A stretch of 64,000 nt of DNA from Rhizobacter sp. OV335 (GTDB taxonomy: Bacteria; Pseudomonadota; Gammaproteobacteria; Burkholderiales; Burkholderiaceae_C): assembly GCF_900142965.1 (NCBI RefSeq), contig NZ_FRCQ01000008.1, forward strand, positions 124,001-188,000, read 5' to 3'. The notes under the pieces are model-generated. The model made no database searches, was not told the DNA's origin, and worked only from the letters and a program-made list of their open reading frames with translations. Both the position numbers and the translations under genes were made by a program. Positions 8,270 through 17,555 of the stretch are shown here, one piece after another; position 1 is the first letter of the stretch; each line of letters begins with the position of its first letter.

Positions 8270-8595
8270 TGCGAGCCCTCCTTCGGCACCACGGCGATCG
8301 CCTTCTTTTCCTTCTTGCGGAACATCTCCAGCATGCGCCGCGTCACGAGGAAGCCGCCGAACACGTTGACGGCCGCCAGCGCGACCGCCAGCACGCCCAT
8401 CGTCTTGCCGAGCGTCGTCTCGGTGAGCGCCGCGGCGAGCATCGCGCCGACGATCACGATCGCCGAGATCGCGTTCGTCACCGCCATCAGCGGCGTGTGC
8501 AGCGCCGGCGTGACGGTCCACACCACGTGGTAGCCGACGTAGATCGCCAGCACGAAGATGATCAGGTTGGTCAGGGTATGGCTCACGGGATCCAT
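8266..8595 (-). CDS. pntAB: NAD(P) transhydrogenase alpha subunit, membrane part
   Basis: 109-aa membrane protein corresponding to the C-terminal membrane domain of the transhydrogenase alpha chain. Hydrophobic segments near residues 8-25, 38-60 and 67-85 contain the characteristic HTPLMAVTNAISAIVIVGAM sequence. In this genome the alpha chain is split into two proteins, as in Rhodospirillum-type enzymes, rather than fused as in E. coli. It is coupled to pntB by a 4-bp overlap and follows, by 10 bp, an unrelated exported-protein gene. Confidence 0.96.
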   Translation of the reverse strand: MDPVSHTLTNLIIFVLAIYVGYHVVWTVTPALHTPLMAVTNAISAIVIVGAMLAAALTETTLGKTMGVLAVALAAVNVFGGFLVTRRMLEMFRKKEKKAIAVVPKEGSQ

Positions 8596-8605
8596 GGTCT
8601 TCTCC

Positions 8606-9292
8606 TCACTCTTTCTCGTTGATCGGGGGCAGCTGCCAGTCGCCGCTGAACGACCGCACGCCGGCCTGCACCTCGCGGCCCAGGTTCAGCGCCCAGGCGA
8701 CGACCTCGTCCGGCAGGCCGGAATCGTTGGCCGGCCGCTTGCCGCCGGGCACGGCGCCGGAGAACGGCTCGGGCACGAACACCAGGGCCGACAGCATCGA
8801 GCCGGTCTGCGCCGCGTACTGCGCACGCACGAGGTAGCCGACGGCCGCCTCGTCCAGCAGCGCCTGCGACGCCTTCAACTCCGGCACGACCTCCTGCAGC
8901 ACGCCGGCGAGCTCGACCGGGCCGACGACGACGACGCATTCGTCGCGCATCGAGTGCACCGGGCTGTAGACGAACTGCAGCTCGTCCGACTTCAGGCGGC
9001 TGCACTTGAAGTCCCACTGGAACAGGCCCGCGGCGTCGACCGCCTGCAACAGCAGCACCAGCCTGCGTCCTGCGGGCGTCGTGATGCTCGTCAGCACGCG
9101 CTCGACATCCTTCACGCCGACGGAGCTGTTCCTGGCCTCCAGCCGTTCACCGGTGGCCGTGTAGCCCGCCGGCAGCAGCATCGAGCGCCGGCCGACGTTG
9201 ACCCGCACCGACACGTCGTCGGCCGCGAGGCTCACGCCGCACACCGACAGTGCGAGCATCGCGCAGAGCAACGCACGGCCCGGCACGCGCAT
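8606..9292 (-). CDS. Exported protein of unknown function inserted in the pnt operon
   Basis: 228-aa protein with a signal peptide (MRVPGRALLCAMLALSVCG, cleavage near SLA-A). No domain is recognised. Two mature cysteines (in WDFKCSRLK and MRDECVVVV) could form a disulfide, consistent with the periplasm. ATG 9292 lies 4 bp after the pntAA stop; a GTG at 9304 is a possible alternative start. It sits between pntAA and pntAB on the same strand with tiny gaps, so it is probably co-transcribed. Nothing in the sequence ties it mechanistically to transhydrogenase. Confidence 0.75.
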   Translation of the reverse strand: MRVPGRALLCAMLALSVCGVSLAADDVSVRVNVGRRSMLLPAGYTATGERLEARNSSVGVKDVERVLTSITTPAGRRLVLLLQAVDAAGLFQWDFKCSRLKSDELQFVYSPVHSMRDECVVVVGPVELAGVLQEVVPELKASQALLDEAAVGYLVRAQYAAQTGSMLSALVFVPEPFSGAVPGGKRPANDSGLPDEVVAWALNLGREVQAGVRSFSGDWQLPPINEKE

Positions 9293-9296
9293 CGCG

Positions 9297-10412
9297 TCAG
9301 GCACGTTGCACCTTGCCGTCCTTCGAGACCAGGCAGGCCACGACGATGTCGTCGTCCATCGGCACGTGGAACGTGCCTTCCTTCGTCAGCACGAGCTTCA
9401 GGAAGTCGAGCACGTTGCGCGCATACAGCGCGCTCGCGTCGGCCGCCACCAGCGCCGGCAGGTTGGTCTCGCCGACCAGCGTGACGCTATGCTTGACCAC
9501 GATCTTCCCGGCCTCGGTCAGCGGGCAGTTGCCGCCCTGCGCGGCAGCCAGGTCGACGATCACCGAGCCCGGCTTCATCGCCTTCACCATCTCCTCGGTG
9601 ACCAGCACCGGCGCGGCCCGGCCCGGGATCAGCGCGGTGGTGACGACGATGTCGGCCGCGGCGACGCGCTTGGCCACCTCGACCTTCTGCCGATCGAGCC
9701 AGCTCTGCGGCATCGGCCGCGCATAGCCGCCGACGCCCTCGGCCGCTTCCTTCTCTTCGGCGGTCTCGTACGGCACGTCGATGAACTTCGCGCCCAGTGA
9801 CTCGACCTGCTCCTTCACCGAAGGCCGCACGTCGCTCGCCTCGATCACCGCGCCCAGGCGCTTCGCGGTCGCGATCGCCTGCAGGCCGGCCACGCCGACG
9901 CCGAGGATCACGACGCGCGCCGCCTTCACGGTGCCGGCCGCCGTCATCAGCATCGGGAAGATGCGCTGGTAGCGGTCGGCCGCGATCATGATTGCCTTGT
10001 AGCCGGCCAGGTTGGCCTGCGACGACAGCACGTCCATGCTCTGCGCCCGTGTGGTGCGCGGCGCGGCCTCGAGCGCGAAGCTGGTGAGCCCGGCCTCGGC
10101 GAGGCGCTGCAGCCCGTCGCGGTCGAACGGGTTCAGCATGCCGACCAGCGCGGTGCCGGTCTTCAGCAGCGGCAGCTCGTCCACCGACGGTGCACGCACC
10201 TTCAGCACCAGCTCGGCACCGAAGGCCCCGGCCCGGTCGACGATCTCGGCGCCGGCTGTCGCATAGGCCTCGTCGGTGACGCTGGCGGCGATGCCCGCCC
10301 CCGACTGCACGCGCAGCACATGGCCCTGCGCCTTGAGCTTCTTGACCGTCTCCGGAGTCGCGGCAACGCGCGTTTCCCCAGCCGCTGTTTCCAGCGGGAC
10401 CCCTATCAACAT
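9297..10412 (-). CDS. pntAA: NAD(P) transhydrogenase alpha subunit, NAD-binding part
   Basis: 371-aa soluble NAD(H)-binding domain I of transhydrogenase, related to alanine dehydrogenase. It starts MLIGVPLETAAGETRVAATP after a strong Shine-Dalgarno (GAGGAG). The Rossmann motif VVILGVGVAGLQAIATAKRLGA and the RQDR-loop equivalent around AADRYQRIFPM are visible. It is first of a four-gene unit, pntAA - exported protein - pntAB - pntB. An upstream in-frame extension to 10502 is unlikely because the family start and RBS are at 10412. Confidence 0.96.
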   Translation of the reverse strand: MLIGVPLETAAGETRVAATPETVKKLKAQGHVLRVQSGAGIAASVTDEAYATAGAEIVDRAGAFGAELVLKVRAPSVDELPLLKTGTALVGMLNPFDRDGLQRLAEAGLTSFALEAAPRTTRAQSMDVLSSQANLAGYKAIMIAADRYQRIFPMLMTAAGTVKAARVVILGVGVAGLQAIATAKRLGAVIEASDVRPSVKEQVESLGAKFIDVPYETAEEKEAAEGVGGYARPMPQSWLDRQKVEVAKRVAAADIVVTTALIPGRAAPVLVTEEMVKAMKPGSVIVDLAAAQGGNCPLTEAGKIVVKHSVTLVGETNLPALVAADASALYARNVLDFLKLVLTKEGTFHVPMDDDIVVACLVSKDGKVQRA

Positions 10413-10552
10413 GGCGGACTCCTCGGGTATGTTGTTGTGCTGCAGGTTGTGCTGTAACTGGCGCGAGAGCTTACACAAAGCTTTCGCGCTCACAACCGGC
10501 ACACGCCCTCACGCGATGCAGGGCCACAACACCCGCCCTTAAAATCCGCCGG

Positions 10553-11053
10553 ATGTCCTCCCGTTGGAAACCCAGCGTCACCGTTGCCGCGATCGTCGAA
10601 CACCTGGGCCGCTTCCTGCTGGTGGAGGAGCACACGTCCGACGGGCTGTGCCTGAACAACCCCGCCGGCCACGTCGACCCGGGCGAATCGCCGCTGCAAG
10701 GCGTGGTGCGCGAAGCGCTCGAGGAAACCGCCCGCGCGTTCGTGCCGACCGGCATCGTCGGCATCTACCTGTCGCGCTCGCAGCGCGCCGGCACCGAGCG
10801 CGAGGCCGGGCGCGACACCACCTACCTGCGCATCGCATTCCGCGGCACGGTCGGCGAGCCCGACCTGTCGCGCGCGCTCGACACCGGCATCGTGCGGGCG
10901 CTGTGGATGACGCCCGACGAGATCCGCGCGAGCGTGCACCGGCACCGCAGCCCGCTGCTGCTGCGCTGCGTCGACGACCACCTGGCGGGCGTGAACCTCC
11001 CGCTGTCCCTCATCACGACCGACGAGTCGGTCTTTGCGGTCCCATCGAAGTGA
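10553..11053 (+). CDS. nudJ: Nudix hydrolase, NudJ-like
   Basis: 166-aa Nudix enzyme with a complete Nudix box: G39, E45, then REALEE (Arg53 to Glu58), in [20 protein letters not shown]. NudJ-type enzymes hydrolyse nucleoside di- and triphosphates and HMP-pyrophosphate. Assignment to NudJ rests on length, the start [15 protein letters not shown] and its place directly before mnmA, the same pairing as in many proteobacteria. The stop overlaps the GTG start of mnmA (GTGA). Confidence 0.9.
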   Translation: MSSRWKPSVTVAAIVEHLGRFLLVEEHTSDGLCLNNPAGHVDPGESPLQGVVREALEETARAFVPTGIVGIYLSRSQRAGTEREAGRDTTYLRIAFRGTVGEPDLSRALDTGIVRALWMTPDEIRASVHRHRSPLLLRCVDDHLAGVNLPLSLITTDESVFAVPSK

Positions 11054-12153
11054 AGAAGCAACGCATCGTCGTCGGGCTGTCCGGCGGCGTCGATTCCGCC
11101 GTCAGTGCCCACCTGCTGAAGCAGCAGGGGCACGAGGTCATCGGCATCTTCATGAAGAACTGGGAGGACGATGACGACGACGAGTACTGCTCGACGCGCC
11201 AGGACTTCCTCGACGCCGCGAGCGTGGCCGACGTGCTGGGCATCGAGATCGAGCATGTGAACTTCGCGGCTGACTACAAGGACCGGGTGTTCGCCGAGTT
11301 CCTGCGCGAGTACCAGGCCGGCCGCACGCCGAACCCCGACGTGCTGTGCAATGCCGAGATCAAGTTCAAGGCCTTCCTCGACCATGCGATGCGGCTCGGC
11401 GCCGAGAAGATCGCGACCGGGCACTACGCCCGGGTGCGCGAGCGCGACGGCCGCTTCGAGCTGCTGAAGGGGCTGGACCCGCTGAAGGACCAGAGCTATT
11501 TCCTGCACCGGCTGAACCAGGCGCAGCTCAGCAAGACGCTGTTCCCGGTCGGCGAGCTGCCGAAGACCGAGGTGCGCCGCATCGCCGCCGAGATCGGGCT
11601 GCCGAATGCGGCCAAGAAGGATTCGACCGGCATCTGCTTCATCGGCGAGCGGCCGTTCCGCGAGTTCCTGAACCGCTACCTGTCGAACAAGCCCGGCCCG
11701 ATCAAGGACGACCGCGGCCGCGTGATCGGCGAGCACGTCGGGCTGTCGTTCTACACGCTGGGGCAGCGCAAGGGCATCGGCATCGGCGGGCTGAAGGACA
11801 AGGGCGCCGCGAAGGGCGGCAGCGAGCACGCGCCGTGGTTCGTCGCCCGCAAGGACATGGCGGCCAACACGCTGTACATCGTGCAAGGGCATGAGCATCC
11901 GTGGCTGCAGTCGCATGCGCTGACGGCGGACGATGCGAGCTGGGTGGCCGGCGTGGCGCCGGCTCCGGGCGCGATGGCGGCCAAGACGCGCTACCGCCAG
12001 GCGGATGCCGGCTGTGCACTCGATGGCGGCAGCGCGGCGGGGTTCAACCTGAACTTCGGCAGCGCGCAGTGGGCCGTGACGCCCGGGCAGTCGGCCGTGC
12101 TGTACGACGGCGAGGTGTGCCTCGGTGGCGGCGTGATCGCGAGCGCCGCCTGA
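11050..12153 (+). CDS. mnmA: tRNA 2-thiouridylase MnmA
   Basis: 367-aa enzyme that installs 2-thiouridine at the wobble position of tRNAs for Lys, Glu and Gln, using ATP and sulfur from a persulfide carrier. Visible landmarks are the PP-loop GLSGGVDSA near the N-terminus, the catalytic cysteine in [12 protein letters not shown], the second cysteine in [10 protein letters not shown], and the family blocks TGHYAR and LKDQSYFL. The GTG start at 11050 overlaps the nudJ stop, and residue 2 onward ([12 protein letters not shown]) aligns with the usual N-terminus. Confidence 0.97.
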   Translation: MKKQRIVVGLSGGVDSAVSAHLLKQQGHEVIGIFMKNWEDDDDDEYCSTRQDFLDAASVADVLGIEIEHVNFAADYKDRVFAEFLREYQAGRTPNPDVLCNAEIKFKAFLDHAMRLGAEKIATGHYARVRERDGRFELLKGLDPLKDQSYFLHRLNQAQLSKTLFPVGELPKTEVRRIAAEIGLPNAAKKDSTGICFIGERPFREFLNRYLSNKPGPIKDDRGRVIGEHVGLSFYTLGQRKGIGIGGLKDKGAAKGGSEHAPWFVARKDMAANTLYIVQGHEHPWLQSHALTADDASWVAGVAPAPGAMAAKTRYRQADAGCALDGGSAAGFNLNFGSAQWAVTPGQSAVLYDGEVCLGGGVIASAA

Positions 12154-12166
12154 AACGCAGCCAGGC

Positions 12167-12730
12167 TCAGGGCTTGCCCAGGTCCATCGTCCAGTAGCGG
12201 CTGTAGGCGGCACCGGTCGCGCCCGGCACGCAGGCCACGCCGACCTGCGTGAAGTTCTTGCTCATCAGGTTCGCGCAATGCCCGGCACTGTTCTGCCAGG
12301 TGGTCATCACGCTGTCGATGCTGTTCTGGCCGGCCGCGATGTTCTCGCCCAGCTGGCTCCAGGTGTAGCCAACCGCGGCGACGCGGTCGGAGACGCTGCG
12401 GCCGTCCTGGCTGGTGTGCGAGAAGTAGTTCTTCGTCGCCATGTCCTGCGAATGGCCCGCGGCGGCCTGCGTCAGCTTGTCGTTCCAGGCCAGCGCGGGC
12501 GCGGCGGTGAAGTTGCCCGACGTGCCGCAGCTCTGTGCGCTGGCGCGGAAGGCGTTGATGCGCGCCAGCATCTGCGCGTTGAAATCGGGGATGTCGCAAG
12601 TGCCGGAGGCCGCGGGGGGCGGTGCCGGCGTGGCGGCGTCGGCCGTGCCGGAATCGCCGCTGCCGCCGCAGGCCGCAAGGAACATCAACCAGGGTGCCAC
12701 CAGGCGGGCGCGTCGTGAGGAGGTCGACAA
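12167..12730 (-). CDS. CAP/SCP-domain lipoprotein (YkwD-like)
   Basis: 187-aa protein with a lipoprotein signal (FLAACGG lipobox, Cys21), a short Gly/Ala/Pro linker, and a CAP domain from about residue 50. CAP-domain signatures are LARINAFRA, HSQDMATKNYFSHTSQDG, GENIAAG and the final SRYWTMDLGKP. Bacterial CAP proteins are extracytoplasmic and mostly uncharacterised; some bind lipids or act as proteases. The gene converges on mnmA with a 13-bp gap. Confidence 0.87.
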   Translation of the reverse strand: MSTSSRRARLVAPWLMFLAACGGSGDSGTADAATPAPPPAASGTCDIPDFNAQMLARINAFRASAQSCGTSGNFTAAPALAWNDKLTQAAAGHSQDMATKNYFSHTSQDGRSVSDRVAAVGYTWSQLGENIAAGQNSIDSVMTTWQNSAGHCANLMSKNFTQVGVACVPGATGAAYSRYWTMDLGKP

Positions 12731-12759
12731 GATCCATATCCAAAGCCGGGGGGTTCACA

Positions 12760-12807
12760 GCGTAAACGCACCCGGACGACGCAACGCACCCCAAACGTAA
12801 GCGTTTG
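12760..12807. promoter_or_regulatory. Pair of small inverted repeats in a divergent promoter region
   Basis: GCGT-AA-ACGC (12760-12769) and CAAACG-TAAG-CGTTTG (12792-12807) lie upstream of the CAP lipoprotein gene and, farther away, the cupredoxin gene. Both contain an (A)ACG half-site. The intergenic region is 268 bp and otherwise shows nothing recognisable. A regulator cannot be named. Confidence 0.3.
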
Positions 12808-12998
12808 CTGACCCGGCGCCTGCGGCGGCCCGAAGCGTGAAGCAAAGCACGCGCAGGCCGGGCGTCGGATGCCGCAGTGCACGTTCGGCGGCGCCGCCGG
12901 GTTAGCGTCGGCTTCAGTCGGTCGACGGCCCGCCGATATCCGAAGACGATGCGGCTTTCGCTGCACCGGTTTCCATCGACCCCGAGTTCCCGCCCACC

Positions 12999-13628
12999 AT
13001 GCGTTTGCGCCTTCCGTCCCTGACCCGACACAGCCTCTGCGCCACGGCGCTGTCGCTGGCCGCCGCCGCGCACGGCGCCGTCGTCAGCGTCGCGGTGGCC
13101 GATCCGGCGGGCCGCCCGCTGGCCGACGCGGTGGTGATGCTGGAGCCCGCCGGCGGCAAGCTGCCGGTCAAGCCGATGGCCGGCGTCGAGATCTCGCAGA
13201 GCAAGCGCCAGTTCCACCCGTCGCTGACCGTCGTCACCGTCGGCACGCCGGTCACCTTCCCGAACTTCGACACCGTGCGGCACCACGTCTACTCGTTCTC
13301 GCCGATCAAGACCTTCGAACTGAAGCTCTACGCCGGCGTGCCGAACGCGCCGGTGGTGTTCGACAAGCCCGGTGCCGCGGTGCTCGGCTGCAACATCCAT
13401 GACCGGATGAGCGCCTGGGTCGTCGTCGTCGACACGCCGTACCACGCCCGCAGCGGCGCCGACGGCCGCGCGCGCCTCGACGGCATTCCGCCCGGCAGCT
13501 ACCGGCTGCGCGGCTGGCATGCCGGCGTCGCGCCCGGCCAGGAGCCGGCGCCGCAGGCGCTCGCGATCGGCGCGGCCGACCTCAACGCCGTCATCCAGCT
13601 GCCGGTGGCCGCGGGGAGCGCGCCATGA
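12999..13628 (+). CDS. Periplasmic cupredoxin-like (methylamine-utilisation type) protein
   Basis: 209-aa exported protein with an N-terminal signal (cleavage after AAAHGA). A plastocyanin/cupredoxin-like fold carries candidate type-1 copper ligands His96 (in RHHVYSF), Cys131, His134 and Met137 (in LGCNIHDRM). A small carboxypeptidase-regulatory-like beta domain follows (YHARSGADGRARLDGIPPG). Such proteins are often annotated as methylamine-utilisation proteins, but no methylamine genes are present here. The stop overlaps the start of the GGDEF/EAL gene (ATGA). It may be a periplasmic metal or redox partner of that sensor. Confidence 0.85.
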   Translation: MRLRLPSLTRHSLCATALSLAAAAHGAVVSVAVADPAGRPLADAVVMLEPAGGKLPVKPMAGVEISQSKRQFHPSLTVVTVGTPVTFPNFDTVRHHVYSFSPIKTFELKLYAGVPNAPVVFDKPGAAVLGCNIHDRMSAWVVVVDTPYHARSGADGRARLDGIPPGSYRLRGWHAGVAPGQEPAPQALAIGAADLNAVIQLPVAAGSAP

Positions 13629-16117
13629 CGCCGACCCCGCTGCGCACCCTGCTGCACCCGACCCAGTGGCCGCGCTGGATCGGCAGCTCGCTGGGCACCC
13701 GCATCGTCGTGCTGTTCCTCGGGCTGCTGCTGCTGGTGCAGGCCGCGAGCTTCTTCGCGATCCGCGCCAGCATCGACCGCAATGCGCGGGCCTCGATCAC
13801 CGAAGAGCTGCAGGTCGGCGAACGCGTGCTGACCCGCGTGCTCGACCAGAACGCGCAGAAGCTCGCCGAAGGCGCGAGCCTGCTGGCGGCCGACTACGGC
13901 TTCCGCGCCGCCGTCAGCAGCAACGATGCCGACACCATCGCGTCGGTGCTGGCCAACCACGGCGAGCGCATCGGCGCCACCGTCACCGCGCTGCTCGACA
14001 CCGAATTCCACCTGCGCGCCGCGGCCCAGCCTGGCCTGCAGGAGCTGCTGCCGGTCACGCAGCGGCTGGCCGCGCGGGCCCTCGCCTCCAAGCGCGCCAG
14101 CGAGATCGTCGTGCTCGGCCAGCGCCCGTTCCAGCTGGTGATGGTGCCGATGCGCGCACCCGTCGTCGTCGGCTGGGTGCTGATGGGGTTCCCGATCGAC
14201 CAGCGGCTGGTCGACGACATGCATGCGCTGTCGTCGCTGCAAGTCAGCCTGCAGGTGCGCGCCGACGCGTCGGCGAAATGGTCCACCGCCGTCTCGACGC
14301 TGCCGCTGGCCACCCGCGACCAGCTGGAGAAGCAGGCCGCGCTGTCGCTGGACCGCGTGAACGGCCGCACCGAAGCCGCCAGTTCGGCGGCGATGACGCT
14401 GAGCCTGCTCGACAACGAATACAGCGGCCGCACCGTGATGCTCGCCGAACACGACGGCGCCGCCGTCTCGGCACTGCTGCTGCGCTCGGTCGACGACGCG
14501 GTCGCGCCCTACCGCCAGCTGCAGTTGGGGCTGGCCGCGCTGACGCTGGTCAGCGTGCTGGTGTTCGGCATCGGCAGCGTGCTGACCGCGCGCCACGTGA
14601 CCACGCCGCTGCGCCGCCTCGCGACCGCCGCCGAACGGCTCGGTGCCGGCGACTACTCGACGCCGCTGCGCGGCCTGGACCGCAGCGACGAACTGGGCGA
14701 CGTGGCCCGCGCGTTCGAACGCATGCGCGAGAACATCGGCGAGCAGCAGGACGAGATCCTGAAGCTCGCCTACTGGGACCCGCTGACCGCGCTGCCGAAC
14801 CGGCTGCAGTTCCGCAACGCGGTGCGCGACGCGATCGTCGCGGCCGGGAAGGCCGGCCGCACGGTGTCGGTGATCATGCTCGACCTCGACCGCTTCAAGC
14901 ATGTCAACGACGTGCTCGGCTACCGCTTCGGCGACCTGCTGCTGCGCGGCGTGGCCGAGCGGCTGACGCAGCAGGCGGTGCGCGGCGGCGACCTGGTCGC
15001 GCGGCTGGGTGGCGACGAGTTCGCGGTGCTGCTGGCCGGGCTCGACCCCGCGACCGACCTGGCGCTGACCGGCACCGTGGCCAAGCGCATCCAGCAGGCC
15101 TTCGATGCCGCGCTGACGCTGGAAGACCAGACGGTCGACATCAGCGCGAGCCTGGGCCTCGCGAACTGGCCGCAGCACGCCGACGACGCCGACGTGCTGC
15201 TGAGCCGCGCCGAGGTCGCGATGTACATCGCGAAGCGCCACCACGACGGGCCGATGGTCTACGATCCGGCGCTCGACGCTGCGAGCTCGCAGACGCTGTC
15301 GCTGCTGAGCGAGCTGCGCCACGCGGTCGACCACGACGAGTTGCGGCTGTACCTGCAGCCCAAGCTGGCGCTCAACAATGCGCGCGTCGTCGGCGCCGAG
15401 GCGCTGGTGCGCTGGCAGCACCCGCGCCGCGGGCTGCTGCCGCCGATGGAGTTCATCCCGTTCGCCGAGCAGACCGGCTTCATCCGGGTGCTGACGCTGT
15501 GGATCTTCGAGCAGACCGCGCAGATGTGGAAGCGGCTGCACGACGGCGGGCAGACGCTGACGATCTCGGTCAACCTGTCGACGCGCGACCTGCTCGACCC
15601 GGAGCTGCCGCAGAAATTCGACGCGCTGCTGGTGCGTCATTCGGTGCCGGCCGAGGCCTTCTGCCTCGAGATCACCGAGAGCGCGATCATGGACGACCCG
15701 CAGCGCGCGCAGGCCACGCTCGACAAGCTGAGCGCGTTGGGCTTCCGGCTGTCGATCGACGATTTCGGCACCGGCTATTCGTCGCTCGCGTACCTGAAGC
15801 GGCTGCCGGTGGACGAGCTGAAGATCGACAAGTCCTTCGTGATCAACATGGAGAAGGACCTGGACGACGCGCGCATCGTGCGCTCGACGATCGACCTGGC
15901 GCACGGCCTCGGGCTCACGGTGGTGGCCGAGGGCGTCGAGAACGCGCAGGTCTGGGAGCTGCTGCGCGAACTGGCCTGCGACGAGGCCCAGGGCTTCCAC
16001 ATGGGCCGGCCGATGCCGGCCGCCGAGTTCGCGCGCTGGTCGACCGGCTGGAGCACGCGCCAGGCGATGACCATCTCGACGGGCAAGGGGCCGGACATTC
16101 CGATCACCTTGCATTGA
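13625..16117 (+). CDS. Sensor diguanylate cyclase/phosphodiesterase (GGDEF-EAL)
   Basis: 830-aa inner-membrane protein. It has a transmembrane helix at about residues 26-46, a long periplasmic sensor (dCache_3-like, with NAQKLAEGASLLAADYGFR), a second helix near 300-320, a HAMP region (RHVTTPLRRLATAAERLG), GGDEF (intact GGDEF at 462-466) and EAL (EALVRW, Glu592; DDFGTGYSSLAYLKRLP). Both catalytic motifs look complete, so it could make or degrade c-di-GMP. It is translationally coupled to the cupredoxin-like gene, which suggests the periplasmic sensor reads a signal linked to that protein. Its 3' end overlaps the convergent mocR gene by 14 bp. Confidence 0.93.
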   Translation: MTPTPLRTLLHPTQWPRWIGSSLGTRIVVLFLGLLLLVQAASFFAIRASIDRNARASITEELQVGERVLTRVLDQNAQKLAEGASLLAADYGFRAAVSSNDADTIASVLANHGERIGATVTALLDTEFHLRAAAQPGLQELLPVTQRLAARALASKRASEIVVLGQRPFQLVMVPMRAPVVVGWVLMGFPIDQRLVDDMHALSSLQVSLQVRADASAKWSTAVSTLPLATRDQLEKQAALSLDRVNGRTEAASSAAMTLSLLDNEYSGRTVMLAEHDGAAVSALLLRSVDDAVAPYRQLQLGLAALTLVSVLVFGIGSVLTARHVTTPLRRLATAAERLGAGDYSTPLRGLDRSDELGDVARAFERMRENIGEQQDEILKLAYWDPLTALPNRLQFRNAVRDAIVAAGKAGRTVSVIMLDLDRFKHVNDVLGYRFGDLLLRGVAERLTQQAVRGGDLVARLGGDEFAVLLAGLDPATDLALTGTVAKRIQQAFDAALTLEDQTVDISASLGLANWPQHADDADVLLSRAEVAMYIAKRHHDGPMVYDPALDAASSQTLSLLSELRHAVDHDELRLYLQPKLALNNARVVGAEALVRWQHPRRGLLPPMEFIPFAEQTGFIRVLTLWIFEQTAQMWKRLHDGGQTLTISVNLSTRDLLDPELPQKFDALLVRHSVPAEAFCLEITESAIMDDPQRAQATLDKLSALGFRLSIDDFGTGYSSLAYLKRLPVDELKIDKSFVINMEKDLDDARIVRSTIDLAHGLGLTVVAEGVENAQVWELLRELACDEAQGFHMGRPMPAAEFARWSTGWSTRQAMTISTGKGPDIPITLH

Positions 16118-17555
16118 CGGGGCGCCTGAACAAGGCGCCCACCGTCCGCGCAGCGGCCCGCAGCGCCGCCTCGTCGTACCCCGCATACCCGAACAGCCAC
16201 CCGCGCCGCGGCGCCTCGATCGCGTAGCGCGACAGCGTCGCGAGGTACACGCCGCCCTCCTGCGCCCGCGCCGACAGCGGCTCGTCCGCCCGGCCCGCCT
16301 CGTCCTCGTGCGCCAGGTGCATGCCCTGCGCGCTCGGCGTGAGCCGCAGCGCACCCCCGCTCGCCTTCGCCAGCGCCTCGATCACCAGCGCCTGCCGCTG
16401 CGCATACAGCTCGCGCATGCGCCGCAGGTGGCGCAGCAAATGGCCTTCGGTGATGAAGCGCGCCAGCACGTCCTGCGCGGCACCGGGGCTGTGCCGATCG
16501 GTCACCGCCTTGGCCCCGGCAAACGCCGGCGCCAGCGCGAGCGGCGTCACGATGAAGCCGAGCCGCAAGCCCGGGTGCAGCGTCTTCGAGAAGGTGCCGA
16601 CGTACAGCACCCGCTCCGACTGCGGCAGGCTGCACAGCGCCGGCATGCGGTGCGCGCCGTACTGGAACTCGCCGTCGTAATCGTCCTCGACGATCCACGC
16701 ACGCCGCGCGCGCGCCCACTCGAGCAGCGCGAGCCGGCGCGCCAGGCTCATGCGCACGCCCATCGGGAACTGGTGCGTCGGCGTCACGACGGCCATGCGC
16801 GCCTGCGGCCAGCGCGCCGCGCCCTGCGCGATGCACAGCCCGTCGGCATCCACCGGCACCGGGCGCACGACGGCGCCCTGCCCGAGCAGGTTGGCGCGGA
16901 TGCCCGGGTAGCCGGGGTCCTCGACCATCACCTCGTCGCCCAGGTCGAGCAGCAGCCGGCCGATCAGGTCGATGGCCTGCTGCGAGCCGGACGTGACCAG
17001 CACCTGCGACGCATCGCAGCGGATGCCGCGCGACACCAGCAGCCACTGGGCGATGGCTTCGCGCAGCACCGGCTCGCCGGCCGGGTCGGTGTACTGCGAC
17101 AAGGCCCGGCGGCGCGACGCCACGGTGTCGCGCGCGAGGCGGTCCCACAGCGCGAACGGGAACTCGGCGGTGGCCGGCGCACCGATGCGGAACGCGACCG
17201 GCGCCTGCGTCGGCGGCTGCCAGCGCAGCGCGATGTCGGCGATGGCCTGGCCGCGCTTCGACAGCGCCCCCGCCGGCGCGATGGCCGCCAGCTTGCGCCG
17301 GCCGCCGCGCAGTGCCGCGAGGCCGGGCGCCACGTAGCTGCCGTCGCCGACGCGCGCCACCACGTAGCCTTCGGCGCGCAGCCGCTCCAGCGCCCACAGA
17401 ACCGTGTTGCGCCCGACGCCGAGCGCCAGCGCGTGCTCGCGCGACGGCGGCAGCCGCGCACCGGGCGCGAAGGTGCCCTGCTCGATCGCGCCGCGCAGTT
17501 GCAGGTAGACCTGCTGGCGCAGCGTCGCGGCGGCTGAATTGGTTCCTCCGGGCAT
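16104..17555 (-). CDS. MocR-type regulator (GntR HTH fused to aminotransferase fold)
   Basis: 483-aa transcription factor. An N-terminal winged helix-turn-helix (RLPPSREHALALGVGRNTVL) is joined by a linker to a fold-type I aminotransferase domain. The latter has VEDPGYPGIRANL, the WIVEDDYDGEFQY block, and the PLP lysine in YVGTFSKTLHPGLRLGF. MocR/PdxR proteins sense PLP or amino compounds. It is divergent from a PEP-mutase-like operon and separated from it by repeated ATTGGTTC sites. ATG 17555 gives the expected family start. Confidence 0.93.
   Translation of the reverse strand: MPGGTNSAAATLRQQVYLQLRGAIEQGTFAPGARLPPSREHALALGVGRNTVLWALERLRAEGYVVARVGDGSYVAPGLAALRGGRRKLAAIAPAGALSKRGQAIADIALRWQPPTQAPVAFRIGAPATAEFPFALWDRLARDTVASRRRALSQYTDPAGEPVLREAIAQWLLVSRGIRCDASQVLVTSGSQQAIDLIGRLLLDLGDEVMVEDPGYPGIRANLLGQGAVVRPVPVDADGLCIAQGAARWPQARMAVVTPTHQFPMGVRMSLARRLALLEWARARRAWIVEDDYDGEFQYGAHRMPALCSLPQSERVLYVGTFSKTLHPGLRLGFIVTPLALAPAFAGAKAVTDRHSPGAAQDVLARFITEGHLLRHLRRMRELYAQRQALVIEALAKASGGALRLTPSAQGMHLAHEDEAGRADEPLSARAQEGGVYLATLSRYAIEAPRRGWLFGYAGYDEAALRAAARTVGALFRRPVNAR

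Noticed and set aside
16120-16140. Hairpin GGGCGCCT-GAACA-AGGCGCCC after the GGDEF/EAL gene as a terminator
   Set aside because: No T-run on either strand and it lies within the mocR 3' coding end.
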